From assembly GCA_963806495.1 (NCBI GenBank), contig CAWDYA010000010.1:124001-188000 (forward strand): DNA of 64,000 bases. The letters run 5' to 3'. The DNA comes from CAWDYA01 sp963806495 (GTDB lineage: Bacteria; Acidobacteriota; Polarisedimenticolia; JACPZX01; DASXTC01). How positions within the stretch are numbered: the stretch's first letter is position 1; the number at the start of each line of letters is the position of its first letter. The translations under genes were made by a program, and so were the position numbers. The notes under the pieces were generated by a model that saw only the letters and a list, made by a program, of their open reading frames with translations, ran no database searches and was not told the origin of the DNA. Positions 18,398 through 27,105 of the stretch are shown piece after piece.

Positions 18398-19627
18398 CTA
18401 CTCATAGCGCAGCGCCTCCACCGGGTTCAGCCGCGCCGCCTTCACGGCGGGATAGAACCCGAAGAAGATCCCGACCGACACGGAGGTGACGAAACCGATC
18501 AGGGCCATCCGGGGCGTGATGATCGCCGGCTGGTTGATGAGGCTCGACACGGCCTTGGCGAAACCCACGCCGAGCGCCACGCCGACGACGCCTCCCAGAA
18601 GGGTCACCAGCACCGACTCGACGAGGAACTGCGCCGTAATGTGCATGCCGTTGGCGCCGAGCGCCTTGCGCACCCCCACCTCGCGCACCCTCTCCTGGAA
18701 GGAAGCCAGCAGGATATTCATGATCACCACACCGCCCACCAGCAGCGAGATGGCACCGGCCGCGAGGAACACGATATGCAGCTGCTGGCTCTGCTGCTGC
18801 TGGCGCTCGAGACGGGACGTGCGGTCCCAGATCGCGAAGTCCTTGACGCCACGGTGGCGCCTCATCAGCAGCGCCTGGATCTCCTCCTTCGCCTTGCCCG
18901 TGTTCTCCGCCTTGTCGACGATGGCGTTCACGTAGGCCACGCGCTCATACGGGTCCCCGGTGAAACGCTTGTGGATGGACGTGAGCGGGATGAAAATCTT
19001 GCGGTTCATCCACTCCAGGGCGTTGTGATCACCGTTGTTGAAGAAGTATTCCTTGCGCTGCATCACGCCCACCACCGTCAGCCCGACGTCGTCGAGAAAC
19101 ACCGTCTTGCCCAGCGGATCGCCGGAGCCGAAGATGTCCCGCGCGGCCGTGTCGCCCAGGACGCACACCCGTGTCGCGTTGCGCAGATCGTCGTCGCTGA
19201 TGAACCGGCCGCGCGCGGGGAAGAATTTGTAGATCGGCTGGTAGTCGGGTGTGACGCCGTCGATGTTCCGCTCGCGGCGGTAGTCTCCGTAACGGGTCAT
19301 CAGCCGGGCGTTGGCGATCGGATCCACCTGGGTGATGATATCGAGCGACCTCAGCGCCATGGCGTCGTCGTACGTCAGGCCGACGTTGGCGAGCTGCAGC
19401 GCCGTCTGAGTGGGGGCCTTCTCCGGCTCGTTGACCACGAGGATCTTGCGCAACCCGCCGATCTCTGAGAGAAATTCCATGCTCTTGCGCCGGCCCGCAT
19501 CCACGAGCGCCAGGACGGTCACCACGGAAGCGACGCCGAGGATCACGCCGACCATCTGCAGAATCGTGCGCCCTTTGTGCGCATTGATGTCCACCACACC
19601 GTCGACGATTGACTCGAGAAGCGTCAT
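18398..19627 (-). CDS. MacB/LolC-type ABC transporter permease (first of pair)
   Basis: A 409-residue FtsX-family permease with one N-terminal membrane helix (GRTILQMVGVILGVASVVTVLAL region), a large periplasmic domain containing RVCVLGDTAARDIFG and PLGKTVFLDDVGLTVVGVM, three C-terminal helices, and the end FYPAVKAARLNPVEALRYE. Its ATG overlaps the ATPase stop (19627-19624, ATGA), so the two are translationally coupled. It is related to but distinct from the following permease, which suggests an asymmetric transporter with one shared ATPase. Confidence 0.9.
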   Translation of the reverse strand: MTLLESIVDGVVDINAHKGRTILQMVGVILGVASVVTVLALVDAGRRKSMEFLSEIGGLRKILVVNEPEKAPTQTALQLANVGLTYDDAMALRSLDIITQVDPIANARLMTRYGDYRRERNIDGVTPDYQPIYKFFPARGRFISDDDLRNATRVCVLGDTAARDIFGSGDPLGKTVFLDDVGLTVVGVMQRKEYFFNNGDHNALEWMNRKIFIPLTSIHKRFTGDPYERVAYVNAIVDKAENTGKAKEEIQALLMRRHRGVKDFAIWDRTSRLERQQQQSQQLHIVFLAAGAISLLVGGVVIMNILLASFQERVREVGVRKALGANGMHITAQFLVESVLVTLLGGVVGVALGVGFAKAVSSLINQPAIITPRMALIGFVTSVSVGIFFGFYPAVKAARLNPVEALRYE

Positions 19628-20319
19628 GCCGCCTCCGCCCCGACCACCTGCCCGTCCACGAGCGTGACCACGCGACGGGTGCGGCTGGCCACAGCCCGGT
19701 CGTGGGTGACGATGATCAGCGTATGGCCCTGCGCGTTCAGATCGTCGAAGATGCCCAGGATCTCCTCGCCGGTCTTCTGATCGAGATTGCCGGTTGGCTC
19801 GTCCGCCAGGATGATCGCCGGATCGTTGACGAGCGCCCGCGCGATCGCCACGCGCTGCCGCTGGCCGCCGGAGAGCTGCGACGGGATGTGCTTGAGCCTG
19901 TCGCCGAGCCCCATCCGCCCCAGCATCCCGGCCGCGCGCTCACGGCGGCGTGCTCGCGAGACCCCCGAGTACATCATCGGCAGCTCGACGTTCCTGAGGA
20001 TCGAGGCACGCGGCAGCAGATTGTAGGTCTGGAAGACGAAGCCGATGCGCCGGTTGCGGACGCTGGCCAGCGACCAGCCGGTCATGTCCGAGACCCTGTC
20101 GCCGGCCAGGACGTACTCGCCGCTGCTCGGCGTGTCGAGCAGCCCGACGATGTGCATCAGCGTCGATTTGCCGGAACCCGACGGGCCCATGATCGCGACG
20201 TACTCGCCCTGCGAAATGCTGAGGCTGACACCCCGCAGCGCCTGGACCGATGTCTCGCCGGCATCGTAGGTCTTGCGGATGTCGGCGAGGCGGATGACCT
20301 CTCCATTGGGCGGATTCAT
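19624..20319 (-). CDS. ABC transporter ATP-binding protein (LolD/MacB class)
   Basis: A 231-residue ATPase. Walker A GPSGSGKS is at 45-52, signature LSGGQ at 149-153, Walker B ILADE at 170-174, followed by PTGNLD and the H-loop in IIVTHD. The class-typical SVRNRRIGFVFQTYNLLP around residue 87 places it with LolD/MacB/FtsE ATPases that pair with FtsX-like permeases. It lies 11 bases after the HlyD-type gene and overlaps the first permease gene by 4 bases. Confidence 0.95.
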   Translation of the reverse strand: MNPPNGEVIRLADIRKTYDAGETSVQALRGVSLSISQGEYVAIMGPSGSGKSTLMHIVGLLDTPSSGEYVLAGDRVSDMTGWSLASVRNRRIGFVFQTYNLLPRASILRNVELPMMYSGVSRARRRERAAGMLGRMGLGDRLKHIPSQLSGGQRQRVAIARALVNDPAIILADEPTGNLDQKTGEEILGIFDDLNAQGHTLIIVTHDRAVASRTRRVVTLVDGQVVGAEAA

Positions 20320-20330
20320 GCGCGGCGCCC

Positions 20331-21566
20331 CTAATCTTCCGAGATCTGGCGCGGCTTGGTCGGGTCCTCGAGGGCCACCTGCTCCCCCTCGGTCAGACCG
20401 TCGAGAATCTGGACTCTCTCGAGGCTGGCCAGTCCCACCGCCACCTTGCGCTCTTCGAAGAACCGCTCCCAGGCGTCCGAGACGTCGATCTTGCCCGAGG
20501 CGTTCCTTCGGGCCGCCTTCTCGCCTTCCTTCGGCTCGAGAAAGGGGTCGCGCATCACGTAGACCACCTCGCCCTCGGGCTTCTTGAACACGGCCTCGAC
20601 CGGCACGCTCAGGGTCTGCTCGACACGATCGCCCTTGATCTCGATGTTGGCGGTCATCCCCGCGCGGAAGTCGGGATTCTGCCGATCGAGGGTGATCTCG
20701 ATATCGAACACCTTCACCTTGTCCTTGAGACGCGCCGCGGGCGAGATGTGGCTCACGGTGCCGCCGAAGTGCTGGTAAGGGAAGGCGTCGACGGTGATGT
20801 CCACCGCCTGATCGTCACGGACGCGGCCGATTTCCACCTCGTTGATGGAGGCCTTGATCAGCATCGAGCTGAGATCCGCCACGGTGAACATCGCGGTCCC
20901 CTCGTTGAATGAGGACACGCCGCTCATCACCGTCTGCCCGTTCTCGATGTTGCGGTTGATGACGTACCCGTCCATGGGGGACTCGACGTTGACGGTGCGC
21001 CCCGTGGAGATCGTCTGGTCGAGAGGAATGCCGCTGTCGACGACGATCTTGTACTCGGTCTTCGCCTGGTTGTACCGCTCCTCGGCCGTCTCGTACGCCT
21101 GGCGCAGGTCGCGCATCTGCTGCTCGGCCACGTATCCCTCGTCGAAGAGCGTCTGGTTCGTCTCGAGGTCCTTGCGCGCCTTCTGCATGTTGATCTCGGC
21201 GACGGCCACCTGGGACTTCACGGCCGACAGGGTCTGCGCCTGGTTGACGTCCGGCTCCACTCTCGCGAGCGTCTCGCCGCGGCGCACCCGGTCGCCCTCG
21301 CGAACCAGGATCTCCTTGACCGTTCCCGAGAGGGTCGACTTGACGTCCACCTTGACCACCGGCTCGATGGTGCCCACTTCGTCGACCGCCACCTGCACGT
21401 CGGCGATCTCCGCCTTGCCGATGCGCAGATCGAGGTCGTCGGCGCCGAGGTGCTTCCTGTCCGAGGCGAACATCGACTGGCGGTAGGAGAAGCCGACCAC
21501 GGCGGCGCTCGCGGCCAGCAGGAGCAGGATGCCGATGACCCACCGGCGCTTGCCTGATTTGGACAT
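20331..21566 (-). CDS. HlyD/MacA-family periplasmic adaptor protein
   Basis: A 411-residue membrane fusion protein. An N-terminal membrane anchor (RRWVIGILLLLAASAAVVG, residues ~7-26) is followed by a lipoyl-like half (VDVKSTLSGTVKEILVREG), a helical hairpin (SAVKSQVAVAEINMQKARK onward), the returning lipoyl half (VESPMDGYVINRNIENGQTV) and beta-barrel domains. Start ATG 21566 has GAGGGAAG upstream. It links the inner-membrane ABC complex to an outer-membrane channel; no TolC gene is in the window. It is first of the four-gene operon with a promoter at 21649-21677. Confidence 0.92.
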   Translation of the reverse strand: MSKSGKRRWVIGILLLLAASAAVVGFSYRQSMFASDRKHLGADDLDLRIGKAEIADVQVAVDEVGTIEPVVKVDVKSTLSGTVKEILVREGDRVRRGETLARVEPDVNQAQTLSAVKSQVAVAEINMQKARKDLETNQTLFDEGYVAEQQMRDLRQAYETAEERYNQAKTEYKIVVDSGIPLDQTISTGRTVNVESPMDGYVINRNIENGQTVMSGVSSFNEGTAMFTVADLSSMLIKASINEVEIGRVRDDQAVDITVDAFPYQHFGGTVSHISPAARLKDKVKVFDIEITLDRQNPDFRAGMTANIEIKGDRVEQTLSVPVEAVFKKPEGEVVYVMRDPFLEPKEGEKAARRNASGKIDVSDAWERFFEERKVAVGLASLERVQILDGLTEGEQVALEDPTKPRQISED

Positions 21567-21648
21567 GGTGTGCGCTTCCCTCTCGAGTCGGCCCCCCGGC
21601 CGGAGGTGCCTCCTGGGATGATTACGAATGATTGCGGCGTGAGCCTGA

Positions 21649-21677
21649 ATCTTAACACAGTGTCTGCCTTGTCCCAA
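21649..21677 (-). promoter_or_regulatory. Predicted sigma70-type promoter for the HlyD/ABC operon
   Basis: Read on the minus strand, TTGGGA (21677-21672) and TAAGAT (21654-21649) are separated by 17 bases. It faces the adaptor gene that starts at 21566. The match to consensus is moderate; it overlaps the opposite-strand region used by the desulfhydrase promoter. Confidence 0.5.
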
Positions 21678-21678
21678 G

Positions 21679-21708
21679 TTGACTCCGGGGTCCTAAGCCG
21701 GTTATCGT
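21679..21708 (+). promoter_or_regulatory. Predicted promoter for the PLP desulfhydrase gene
   Basis: TTGACT at 21679-21684 and TATCGT at 21703-21708 with an 18-base spacer, about 65 bases ahead of the gene start. Back to back with the promoter of the ABC operon. Confidence 0.45.
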
Positions 21709-21774
21709 GAGATACTTCGGCCGGTAAGCCACGGCACAGGCGCCACCCTTTGGACCCCTGTCACTCGAGGGCCC

Positions 21775-22791
21775 GTGAAAGCCATGTCCGAGCTCCCCCG
21801 CGTCACGCTCGCTCATCTACCCACCCCGCTGGAGCCGGCGCCGCGCTTCTCCGCCGAGATGACCGGGGTGGATGTCTGGATCAAGCGTGACGACTGCACC
21901 GGCCTTGCCTTCGGCGGCAACAAGCCGCGCAAGCTGGAGTTCCTCATGGCCGCGGCGCAGGAAGCCGGGGCCGACACGGTCGTGACGTTCGGAGGCGTGC
22001 AGTCGAACCACACCCGGTGCACGGCGGCCGCCGCGCGCCGCCTCGGCATGGACTGCCACCTGATCCTGGCCGGCTCGCCGCCCGAGGAGGTCAACGGCAA
22101 CCTCCTGCTGGATCGGCTGCTCGGAGCCACGCTCACCTTCATGCCCGTGCCATCAGGGGGTCTGACCCCCGCGGGTGTGGCGGGGGCCTTCGCCAAGACC
22201 GAGGAGACCCTCCGCTCCCGGGGGCGCAAGCCGTTTCTCATCGCGGCGGGCGGCAGCATGCCGCTGGGGCTGCTCGGGTATCGGACCGCTTTCGACGAGA
22301 TGATGAGCCAGGCGCGGGAGACCGGCCTCGGCGTCACCCGCCTCGTGGTCGCCGTGGGAACCGGCGGCACGCTCGCCGGGCTGGTGCTCGGCAACATCCT
22401 CGCCGGACGGCCACTGCGCATCACCGGCATCTCGGTCGCACCGCCGCCCGGCCTCGCCGCGGCCGTCTGCATCCCCCCGGTGGAGCAGCTCGTAGCGGAA
22501 GGGGCGGCGCTGCTCGGGCGCGAGGCACCGGTGCGCGAAGGAGACGTGAGTGTCCTGTACGACTACGCGGGCCCAGCCTATGCCGTGCCGACGACCGAGG
22601 GGATCGAGGCGATCCGCTCGCTCGCCCACACCGAGGGGATCTTCCTCGAACCGGTCTACACCGCCAAGGCGATGGCGGGCCTGATCGGCCTGTGCCGCAG
22701 CGGAGGGATCGCCCGCGACGAGAAGGTGATCTTCCTGCACACGGGCGGCACGCCCGCGCTCTTTTCCTACAGCAAGGCGCTGGCGCGATGA
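21775..22791 (+). CDS. D-cysteine desulfhydrase / ACC deaminase family PLP enzyme
   Basis: A 338-residue fold-type II pyridoxal-phosphate enzyme. WIKRDDCTGLAFGGNKPRKLEF near residue 35 carries the Schiff-base lysine in GGNKPRK. GGVQSNHTRCTAAAA is the substrate and cofactor loop, and VAVGTGGTLAGLVLGNIL binds the PLP phosphate. These match D-cysteine desulfhydrase (D-cysteine to pyruvate, H2S and ammonia) and its ACC deaminase relatives; sequence alone does not separate the two activities. Start is GTG 21775 (CGAGGG just upstream) or ATG 21784. Its TGA overlaps the ATG of the DUF2085 gene. Confidence 0.88.
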   Translation: MKAMSELPRVTLAHLPTPLEPAPRFSAEMTGVDVWIKRDDCTGLAFGGNKPRKLEFLMAAAQEAGADTVVTFGGVQSNHTRCTAAAARRLGMDCHLILAGSPPEEVNGNLLLDRLLGATLTFMPVPSGGLTPAGVAGAFAKTEETLRSRGRKPFLIAAGGSMPLGLLGYRTAFDEMMSQARETGLGVTRLVVAVGTGGTLAGLVLGNILAGRPLRITGISVAPPPGLAAAVCIPPVEQLVAEGAALLGREAPVREGDVSVLYDYAGPAYAVPTTEGIEAIRSLAHTEGIFLEPVYTAKAMAGLIGLCRSGGIARDEKVIFLHTGGTPALFSYSKALAR

Positions 22792-23321
22792 ACTTCGCGC
22801 CCCGCCGGCGGCTCTTCGTGGCCGGCATGGTCTCGACACTGGCACTGGCCTGGTGCGCGCTGGCCTCCTGCGCCCCCTGGCTGCATCACGCGGGGCACGA
22901 CGGGCTCGCGATGACGGCGCGTCTCCTGTTCAGCACGGTCTGCCACCAGATCCCCTCGCGCTCCTTCATGATCGGCGGCGAGCCGCTCGGTGTCTGCTCG
23001 CGCTGCACCGGCCTCTACACGGGCTTCCTCGCGGGCGCGCTGGCCTCCCTGGCCATCACGCTCGCGCGCCGCAAGGCCGCCGGTTTTCCTCCACGCGGTC
23101 TGATGCTGCCGGCGGCGCTGCCGCTGGCCGCCGAATGGGCGCTCGGCCACGCAGGCTGGATCCACAGCACCAACGTCGGACGCGCCGCCACAGGGCTGAT
23201 TTTCGGTTGCGTCGTGGCCTTTTTCTTCATTCCCGCCATCGACGAGATGTGCGGCGAGATCCTCGCGGGGCTGCGATGTCGCGCCGCTTCGCGCCGGAGG
23301 AAGCATGCAGCAGCAAGCTGA
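22788..23321 (+). CDS. DUF2085 membrane protein
   Basis: A 177-residue inner-membrane protein with about four hydrophobic helices. The family signature is seen as STVCHQIPSRSFMIGGEPLG followed by VCSRCTGLYTGFL (residues ~45-80), a Cys-His and CxxC pattern that may bind a metal or heme. The ATG at 22788 overlaps the desulfhydrase stop as ATGA. The last 17 bases overlap the next gene start. The function of the DUF2085 family is not established; translational coupling to the desulfhydrase could hint at a sulfur-related role, but that is inference. Confidence 0.82.
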   Translation: MNFAPRRRLFVAGMVSTLALAWCALASCAPWLHHAGHDGLAMTARLLFSTVCHQIPSRSFMIGGEPLGVCSRCTGLYTGFLAGALASLAITLARRKAAGFPPRGLMLPAALPLAAEWALGHAGWIHSTNVGRAATGLIFGCVVAFFFIPAIDEMCGEILAGLRCRAASRRRKHAAAS

Positions 23322-23832
23322 CATCTGGAGACCCGCGATCATTTCGGGCGCGATCTTCGGTTTCATTTCAGGGGTGCCCCTTCTCAATCTCTTCAATTGC
23401 CTGTGCTGCTCCCTGATCCTCGGGGCCGGCCTGATGTCCTCGTACATGCTGGTGCGAGCCTCGACGATGCCGCTCCCCTACGGACGCGCGGCGCTCGGGG
23501 GGTTCGTGGCGGGCATGATCGCCGCACCCGCCAGCTCGATCACCAGCTCACTCTTCACCATCGTGCTCGCCACGAACATGCAGGAGGAGATCCGGCGCAG
23601 TTCGCAGCAACTGGAGCAGTACTTTCCTGACGCCGGCGACGCCGCCCAGACCCTGGCCGACATCCCGCAGGCCATCCTCCTCCTCCTGATGACGCTGATC
23701 CTGATAGTGTTCTATGCGCCCTTCGGAGCCCTGGGCGGCGTGATCGGCCGTGCCATCTTCGAACGGCGCACGCCATCCACCATGCCGCCGCCACCGCCGC
23801 CACCGGCGCCGCCCGTGGAGCCGGCCCCTTGA
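23305..23832 (+). CDS. Small polytopic membrane protein with poly-proline tail
   Basis: A 175-residue hypothetical protein. Hydrophobic segments are at about 9-30, 33-50, 63-90 and 115-145, with a Gly-rich GALGGVIGRAIFERR at the end of the last helix. A proline-rich C-terminal tail (seven consecutive prolines, then APPVEPAP) would extend into the cytoplasm or periplasm. GGAGGA precedes ATG 23305. The topology resembles DUF4199/DUF5518-like small permease-fold proteins, without a firm match. It overlaps the end of the DUF2085 gene by 17 bases, making a three-gene unit with the desulfhydrase. Confidence 0.7.
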   Translation: MQQQADIWRPAIISGAIFGFISGVPLLNLFNCLCCSLILGAGLMSSYMLVRASTMPLPYGRAALGGFVAGMIAAPASSITSSLFTIVLATNMQEEIRRSSQQLEQYFPDAGDAAQTLADIPQAILLLLMTLILIVFYAPFGALGGVIGRAIFERRTPSTMPPPPPPPAPPVEPAP

Positions 23833-23856
23833 CAACCGGCGAGGCCGGGGTAAGGT
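23829..23856 (+). promoter_or_regulatory. Predicted promoter for the 89-residue protein and HAD gene
   Basis: A perfect TTGACA at 23829-23834, overlapping the stop of the membrane protein gene, and TAAGGT at 23851-23856 with a 16-base spacer. Initiation near 23863 would leave a leader of only about 10 bases before ATG 23872. Confidence 0.5.
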
Positions 23857-23871
23857 AGCGTCGAGGCCCTG

Positions 23872-24141
23872 ATGCAGACATCCGACAACAGCGTGCCGCA
23901 GGGCACGCGAGGACCCGAGGACGATTTCTTCTGCCACAAGTACCAGGTCTGGTACCGGGTGGATGACTGCGTGTATCGCGGTCGCAACCGGACGTTCCCC
24001 GGCTGCGCCAACTGCCTGCAGGGCCATCTCAACATCAGGAGCGTCGAGCGGGGCGTGAGGCCGCCGGTCTTCCTCGGCAGCCACGGGGTCGCCGCCGATC
24101 CATCCGCCAGTGGCACCCTCTACCAGATCCGGCGCGGCTGA
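23872..24141 (+). CDS. Small cysteine-containing protein of unknown function
   Basis: An 89-residue soluble protein that I cannot assign. Four cysteines are spaced C-x11-C-x11-C-x2-C within DDFFCHKYQVWYRVDDCVYR and NRTFPGCANCLQGHLNIR, and aromatic residues are dense around them. This is the pattern of a small zinc- or Fe-S-binding module, probably structural. There is no signal peptide. It has its own candidate promoter with a very short leader, and its 3' end overlaps the HAD hydrolase start by 32 bases, so co-expression is likely. The codon pattern and compact motif favour a real gene. Confidence 0.65.
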   Translation: MQTSDNSVPQGTRGPEDDFFCHKYQVWYRVDDCVYRGRNRTFPGCANCLQGHLNIRSVERGVRPPVFLGSHGVAADPSASGTLYQIRRG

Positions 24142-24877
24142 GAGGCGCGCCGTCGACTGGATCTTCTTCGACGCGGGCAACACGCTCATCGGCCTGGACT
24201 ACGCCCGGCTCGCCGTATCGCTCGCGGGGGCCGGCCTGGACGCCTCGGAGATGACGCTGCGCCGCGCGGAGAGCGCGGCCCGCCGCGGTCTGGATCGGGC
24301 GATCCTCGAAGCGTCGCGCGAGTGCTCCGGTTCGCGCATCGCCGCGCGCAACGACACCGTGTGGCGTGGATACTGGCGTCAGGTTCTGAGACTCTGCGGC
24401 GCCGACCCCTACAAAGAAGAGGATCTTCTCGACACGGTGTTCGAGGTGACCCGACCGGCGGCCTCGTGGGATCGGGTGGAGTCCTCCACGCCTCCCGCGC
24501 TCGACGCGCTCTCGGCGGCGGGCTACCGTCTCGGCGTCATCTCGAACTCGAGCGGGACGCTGAAGGAGCATCTCGAACGGATCGGGCTCTCCGCGCGATT
24601 CGACGTGATCGTGGACTCGCACGAGGTGGGTGTGGAGAAGCCGCACCCGGAGATCTTCCGGCACGCGCTGCGGCTCGCCGGCGGCACGCCGCCGGATCGG
24701 GCTCTGCACATCGGCGACGTCTATGCCATCGACGTGCTCGGCGCGGCGAGCGCCGGCATGCACGCGATCCTCTTCGATCCGCTCGGGATATGGGATCAGG
24801 CGGCTCTGCCCGAAGGCTGTCCTGCCTGCCGGACGCTGTCGTCGCTCGCCGATCTGCCTTCGATGCTCAGAACCTGA
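24110..24877 (+). CDS. HAD-superfamily hydrolase
   Basis: A 255-residue HAD hydrolase. Motif I is IFFDAGNTLIG with the nucleophile Asp21; the usual second Asp (D+2) is Gly23. Motif II is ISNSSG, motif III the lysine in EKPHPEIF, and motif IV HIGDVYAIDVLGAASAGM. The helical cap between residues ~35 and 110 makes it a C1-cap enzyme, similar to phosphoglycolate phosphatase or haloacid dehalogenase relatives. The absent second Asp argues against a standard phosphatase mechanism, or for a variant. Start is GTG 24110, inside the previous gene. The stop overlaps the convergent gene by 11 bases. Confidence 0.85.
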   Translation: MAPSTRSGAAERRAVDWIFFDAGNTLIGLDYARLAVSLAGAGLDASEMTLRRAESAARRGLDRAILEASRECSGSRIAARNDTVWRGYWRQVLRLCGADPYKEEDLLDTVFEVTRPAASWDRVESSTPPALDALSAAGYRLGVISNSSGTLKEHLERIGLSARFDVIVDSHEVGVEKPHPEIFRHALRLAGGTPPDRALHIGDVYAIDVLGAASAGMHAILFDPLGIWDQAALPEGCPACRTLSSLADLPSMLRT

Positions 24878-25721
24878 TCTCGACTCCGGCCGACACCCAG
24901 CGATCCTGACCCGAATCCTCGACCCCGGCGCCGAGTCTTCCCTTGAGGCAGCGGGCGAACCTGCGCGTGAGCGACGCGCTGACCCCGGGAGACGTCAACG
25001 ACAGCTCCACGCGGGCATCGAGCCTTCCCTGCAGCCGCGATCGCATCTCGAGCCGCGGGCTGCCGATCGCGACCAGTGTGAACCGTGTCACGGGCCGCTC
25101 ATCGTCGTCGCGTGCCGTATGGGCCACATGCAAACCGCCGCCCTTCGAGACGTCGAGCGAGACGCCGTCGACGTAGTCACGCGCGGCGCGCAGGGTGGAC
25201 ATCTGCTCCACCACCTGCTCGAGGAACTGGGACAGGAGACGGTTGTTCGCGCCGTCGAAGATCCGCTCCGCCTGCCGGCGTGTTCTCCGAGCCGGGTATC
25301 CCTCGACGTCCACAGTTCCGGCCCATCCCAGCGTTGGGTCCCGGTGCGACCGGCGGGCGCATTCCTTCACGAGCGCCGAGCGATAGCGACCGAGCAGATC
25401 CTGCCTGACCGGCTTCCACTCGTGCTGCGGGAGCGCGACTTCGAAGGCACCGGCCCCCGGCGCGCCCGAAGATCCGGCCACCGGAGCGACCCCCGGCTCG
25501 AAGCGCAGCACGGGGCCGAGCGCCAGAGGCGCCAGGATTGGTGAGAGGATGCCGTCGTGCAGACCCGGGCTCGCGGGACCTGCCGGCGCCGCCGCCACGG
25601 GCCGCCCGGCCAGCGCCGTGATCGCCAGGCATCCGGCAGCGAGGCACAGCAGCCGCGTGCGGGATCGAAGGGTGTCGCGCCGGGAACGAAGCCCGCGGCG
25701 CAGGTGGAAAGCGAAGAGCAT
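24867..25721 (-). CDS. Exported protein of unknown function, outer-membrane-like C-terminus
   Basis: A 284-residue protein with an Arg-rich n-region, then a hydrophobic segment (LLCLAAGCLAITALAG) and AAAP, consistent with a signal peptide. The C-terminal ~100 residues alternate polar and hydrophobic residues in short strands (RLDARVELSLTSPGVSASL and later VSAGVEIRF) and end in phenylalanine, the typical terminal residue of outer-membrane beta-barrel proteins. I infer a small barrel or barrel-associated protein. ATG 25721 is preferred because GGAAG is upstream; an ATG at 25778 also exists. Its 3' end overlaps the HAD gene tail-to-tail. Confidence 0.6.
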   Translation of the reverse strand: MLFAFHLRRGLRSRRDTLRSRTRLLCLAAGCLAITALAGRPVAAAPAGPASPGLHDGILSPILAPLALGPVLRFEPGVAPVAGSSGAPGAGAFEVALPQHEWKPVRQDLLGRYRSALVKECARRSHRDPTLGWAGTVDVEGYPARRTRRQAERIFDGANNRLLSQFLEQVVEQMSTLRAARDYVDGVSLDVSKGGGLHVAHTARDDDERPVTRFTLVAIGSPRLEMRSRLQGRLDARVELSLTSPGVSASLTRRFARCLKGRLGAGVEDSGQDRWVSAGVEIRF

Positions 25722-25917
25722 GAAGCCGCTTCCAGGTTGGCCGGGTCTCGGCGGAAGAGGGGTCCGCCGGTTGCGCAAAGTTACGGTCAGCCCGTCGGAG
25801 GGTCAAGCGATTCCACGGCCTGCACCCGCTAGATGGCGCGGTATTCGGGAGGTTCGTCTGATTCCCTTGTGACGGTTCGGTACGGTCGCGTCGGCTTCAT
25901 CATGATAGGATGCCTCG

Positions 25918-27082
25918 ATGAACCAGCTCGAGCGAGGGTACGACGTCGTCATCGTCGGCGGTGGCGTGATCGGCCTGGCCGTGGCGCGCGAGCTCGCCGC
26001 CGAGGGGGTCGGTGGCGTCGCGCTCGTCGAGCGCCATGACACGCCCGGCGCCGGTTCGACCAGCCGCGCCAACGGTGGGGTACGCGCCCAGTTCTCGACC
26101 CGACCCAACATCGAGTTTTCACGGTACACGATCGCCGGGCTGGAGAGGCTCCAGCGTGATACCGGTGGCTTGCCCGGGTTCATCCAGGCGGGGTACCTGC
26201 TGTTCACGGGAACCTGCCGATGGCGAGACTTCCCTGCGGCGCGGCTACGACCTTCAGCGTGAGTGCGGCGTCGAGGTCGAGTGGCTGGCACCCCGGGAGG
26301 TTACCGAGCACGCGCCGTACCTGCGACCCGATGGGCTGCGCGCCGGGACGTTCTGCCACCGGGACGGGTTGATCGATCCGCACGGGGTGGTGGCCGCGCT
26401 TCACTCCCAGGTGCGCGAGCTGCCGGTCGATCTGCTGTTCGGCACCGAGGTGACAGGGGCGCGCCGCCTCGCCGGCGGGTTCGCGCTCACCACGACCGCG
26501 GGACCGATCCGCACGCGCGTACTGGTGAACGCCGCCGGCCCCTCCGCCGCCGCGCTGGCCGCTCTGCTCGACGTGGATCTCCCCTGCCACCCCGTGCGGC
26601 GTAACCTGGCCTGCACCGACCCGGTCGCGGGGTACCCCGACGTGATCCCGATGTGTGTCGATCTCGACACGGGTGTGCTGATCCGGCGCGAGAGCGGCGG
26701 CTTTCTGATCGCCTGGTCCAATCCCGAGGATCCGGCGGGCACCGACCTCAGCCTCGACCCGCGGTTCCTCGGCCAGGTGGCCGAGCGGATCGGTAACCGG
26801 TTCCCATTCCTGGAAGCGGCACCGATCCGTGAGCGGAAGTGCTGGGCGGGGCTCTACCCCGAGACACCCGACCACCACGCGATCGTCGGTCCCACGCCGG
26901 GAATGGACGAGTTCATCCAGTGCGTGGGGTTCGGTGGGCACGGGATCATGCACTCGATCGCGGCGGGGCGGGCCGTCGCCGAGCAGGTGGCGCACGGACG
27001 TTCCACCACACTCGACATCCATCCGCTGCGTTTCTCGCGGTTCGAGGAAGGGGATCTGATCGTCGAGACGGCGGTCCTCTGA
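25918..27082 (+). CDS. FAD-dependent amino-acid/sarcosine oxidase-like enzyme (frameshifted near 26214)
   Basis: A DAO-family flavoenzyme of about 387 residues. N-terminus YDVVIVGGGVIGLAVARELA is the FAD Rossmann motif, followed by SRANGGVRAQFSTRPNIE. One extra base near 26214 breaks the frame; removing it joins GYLLFTGT to SLRRGYDLQRECGVEVEWLA. Late motifs are CWAGLYPETPDHHAIVG and GFGGHGIMHSIAAGRAVAEQ, typical of glycine/sarcosine/proline-dehydrogenase-like oxidases. AGGA at 25907-25910 serves ATG 25918. The extra base falls in a CC pair, suggesting a sequence error. Stop converges on dnaJ with 23 bases between. Substrate unknown. Confidence 0.87.
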
Positions 27083-27105
27083 TCGAGGCTCCGCCACAGA
27101 GGACG

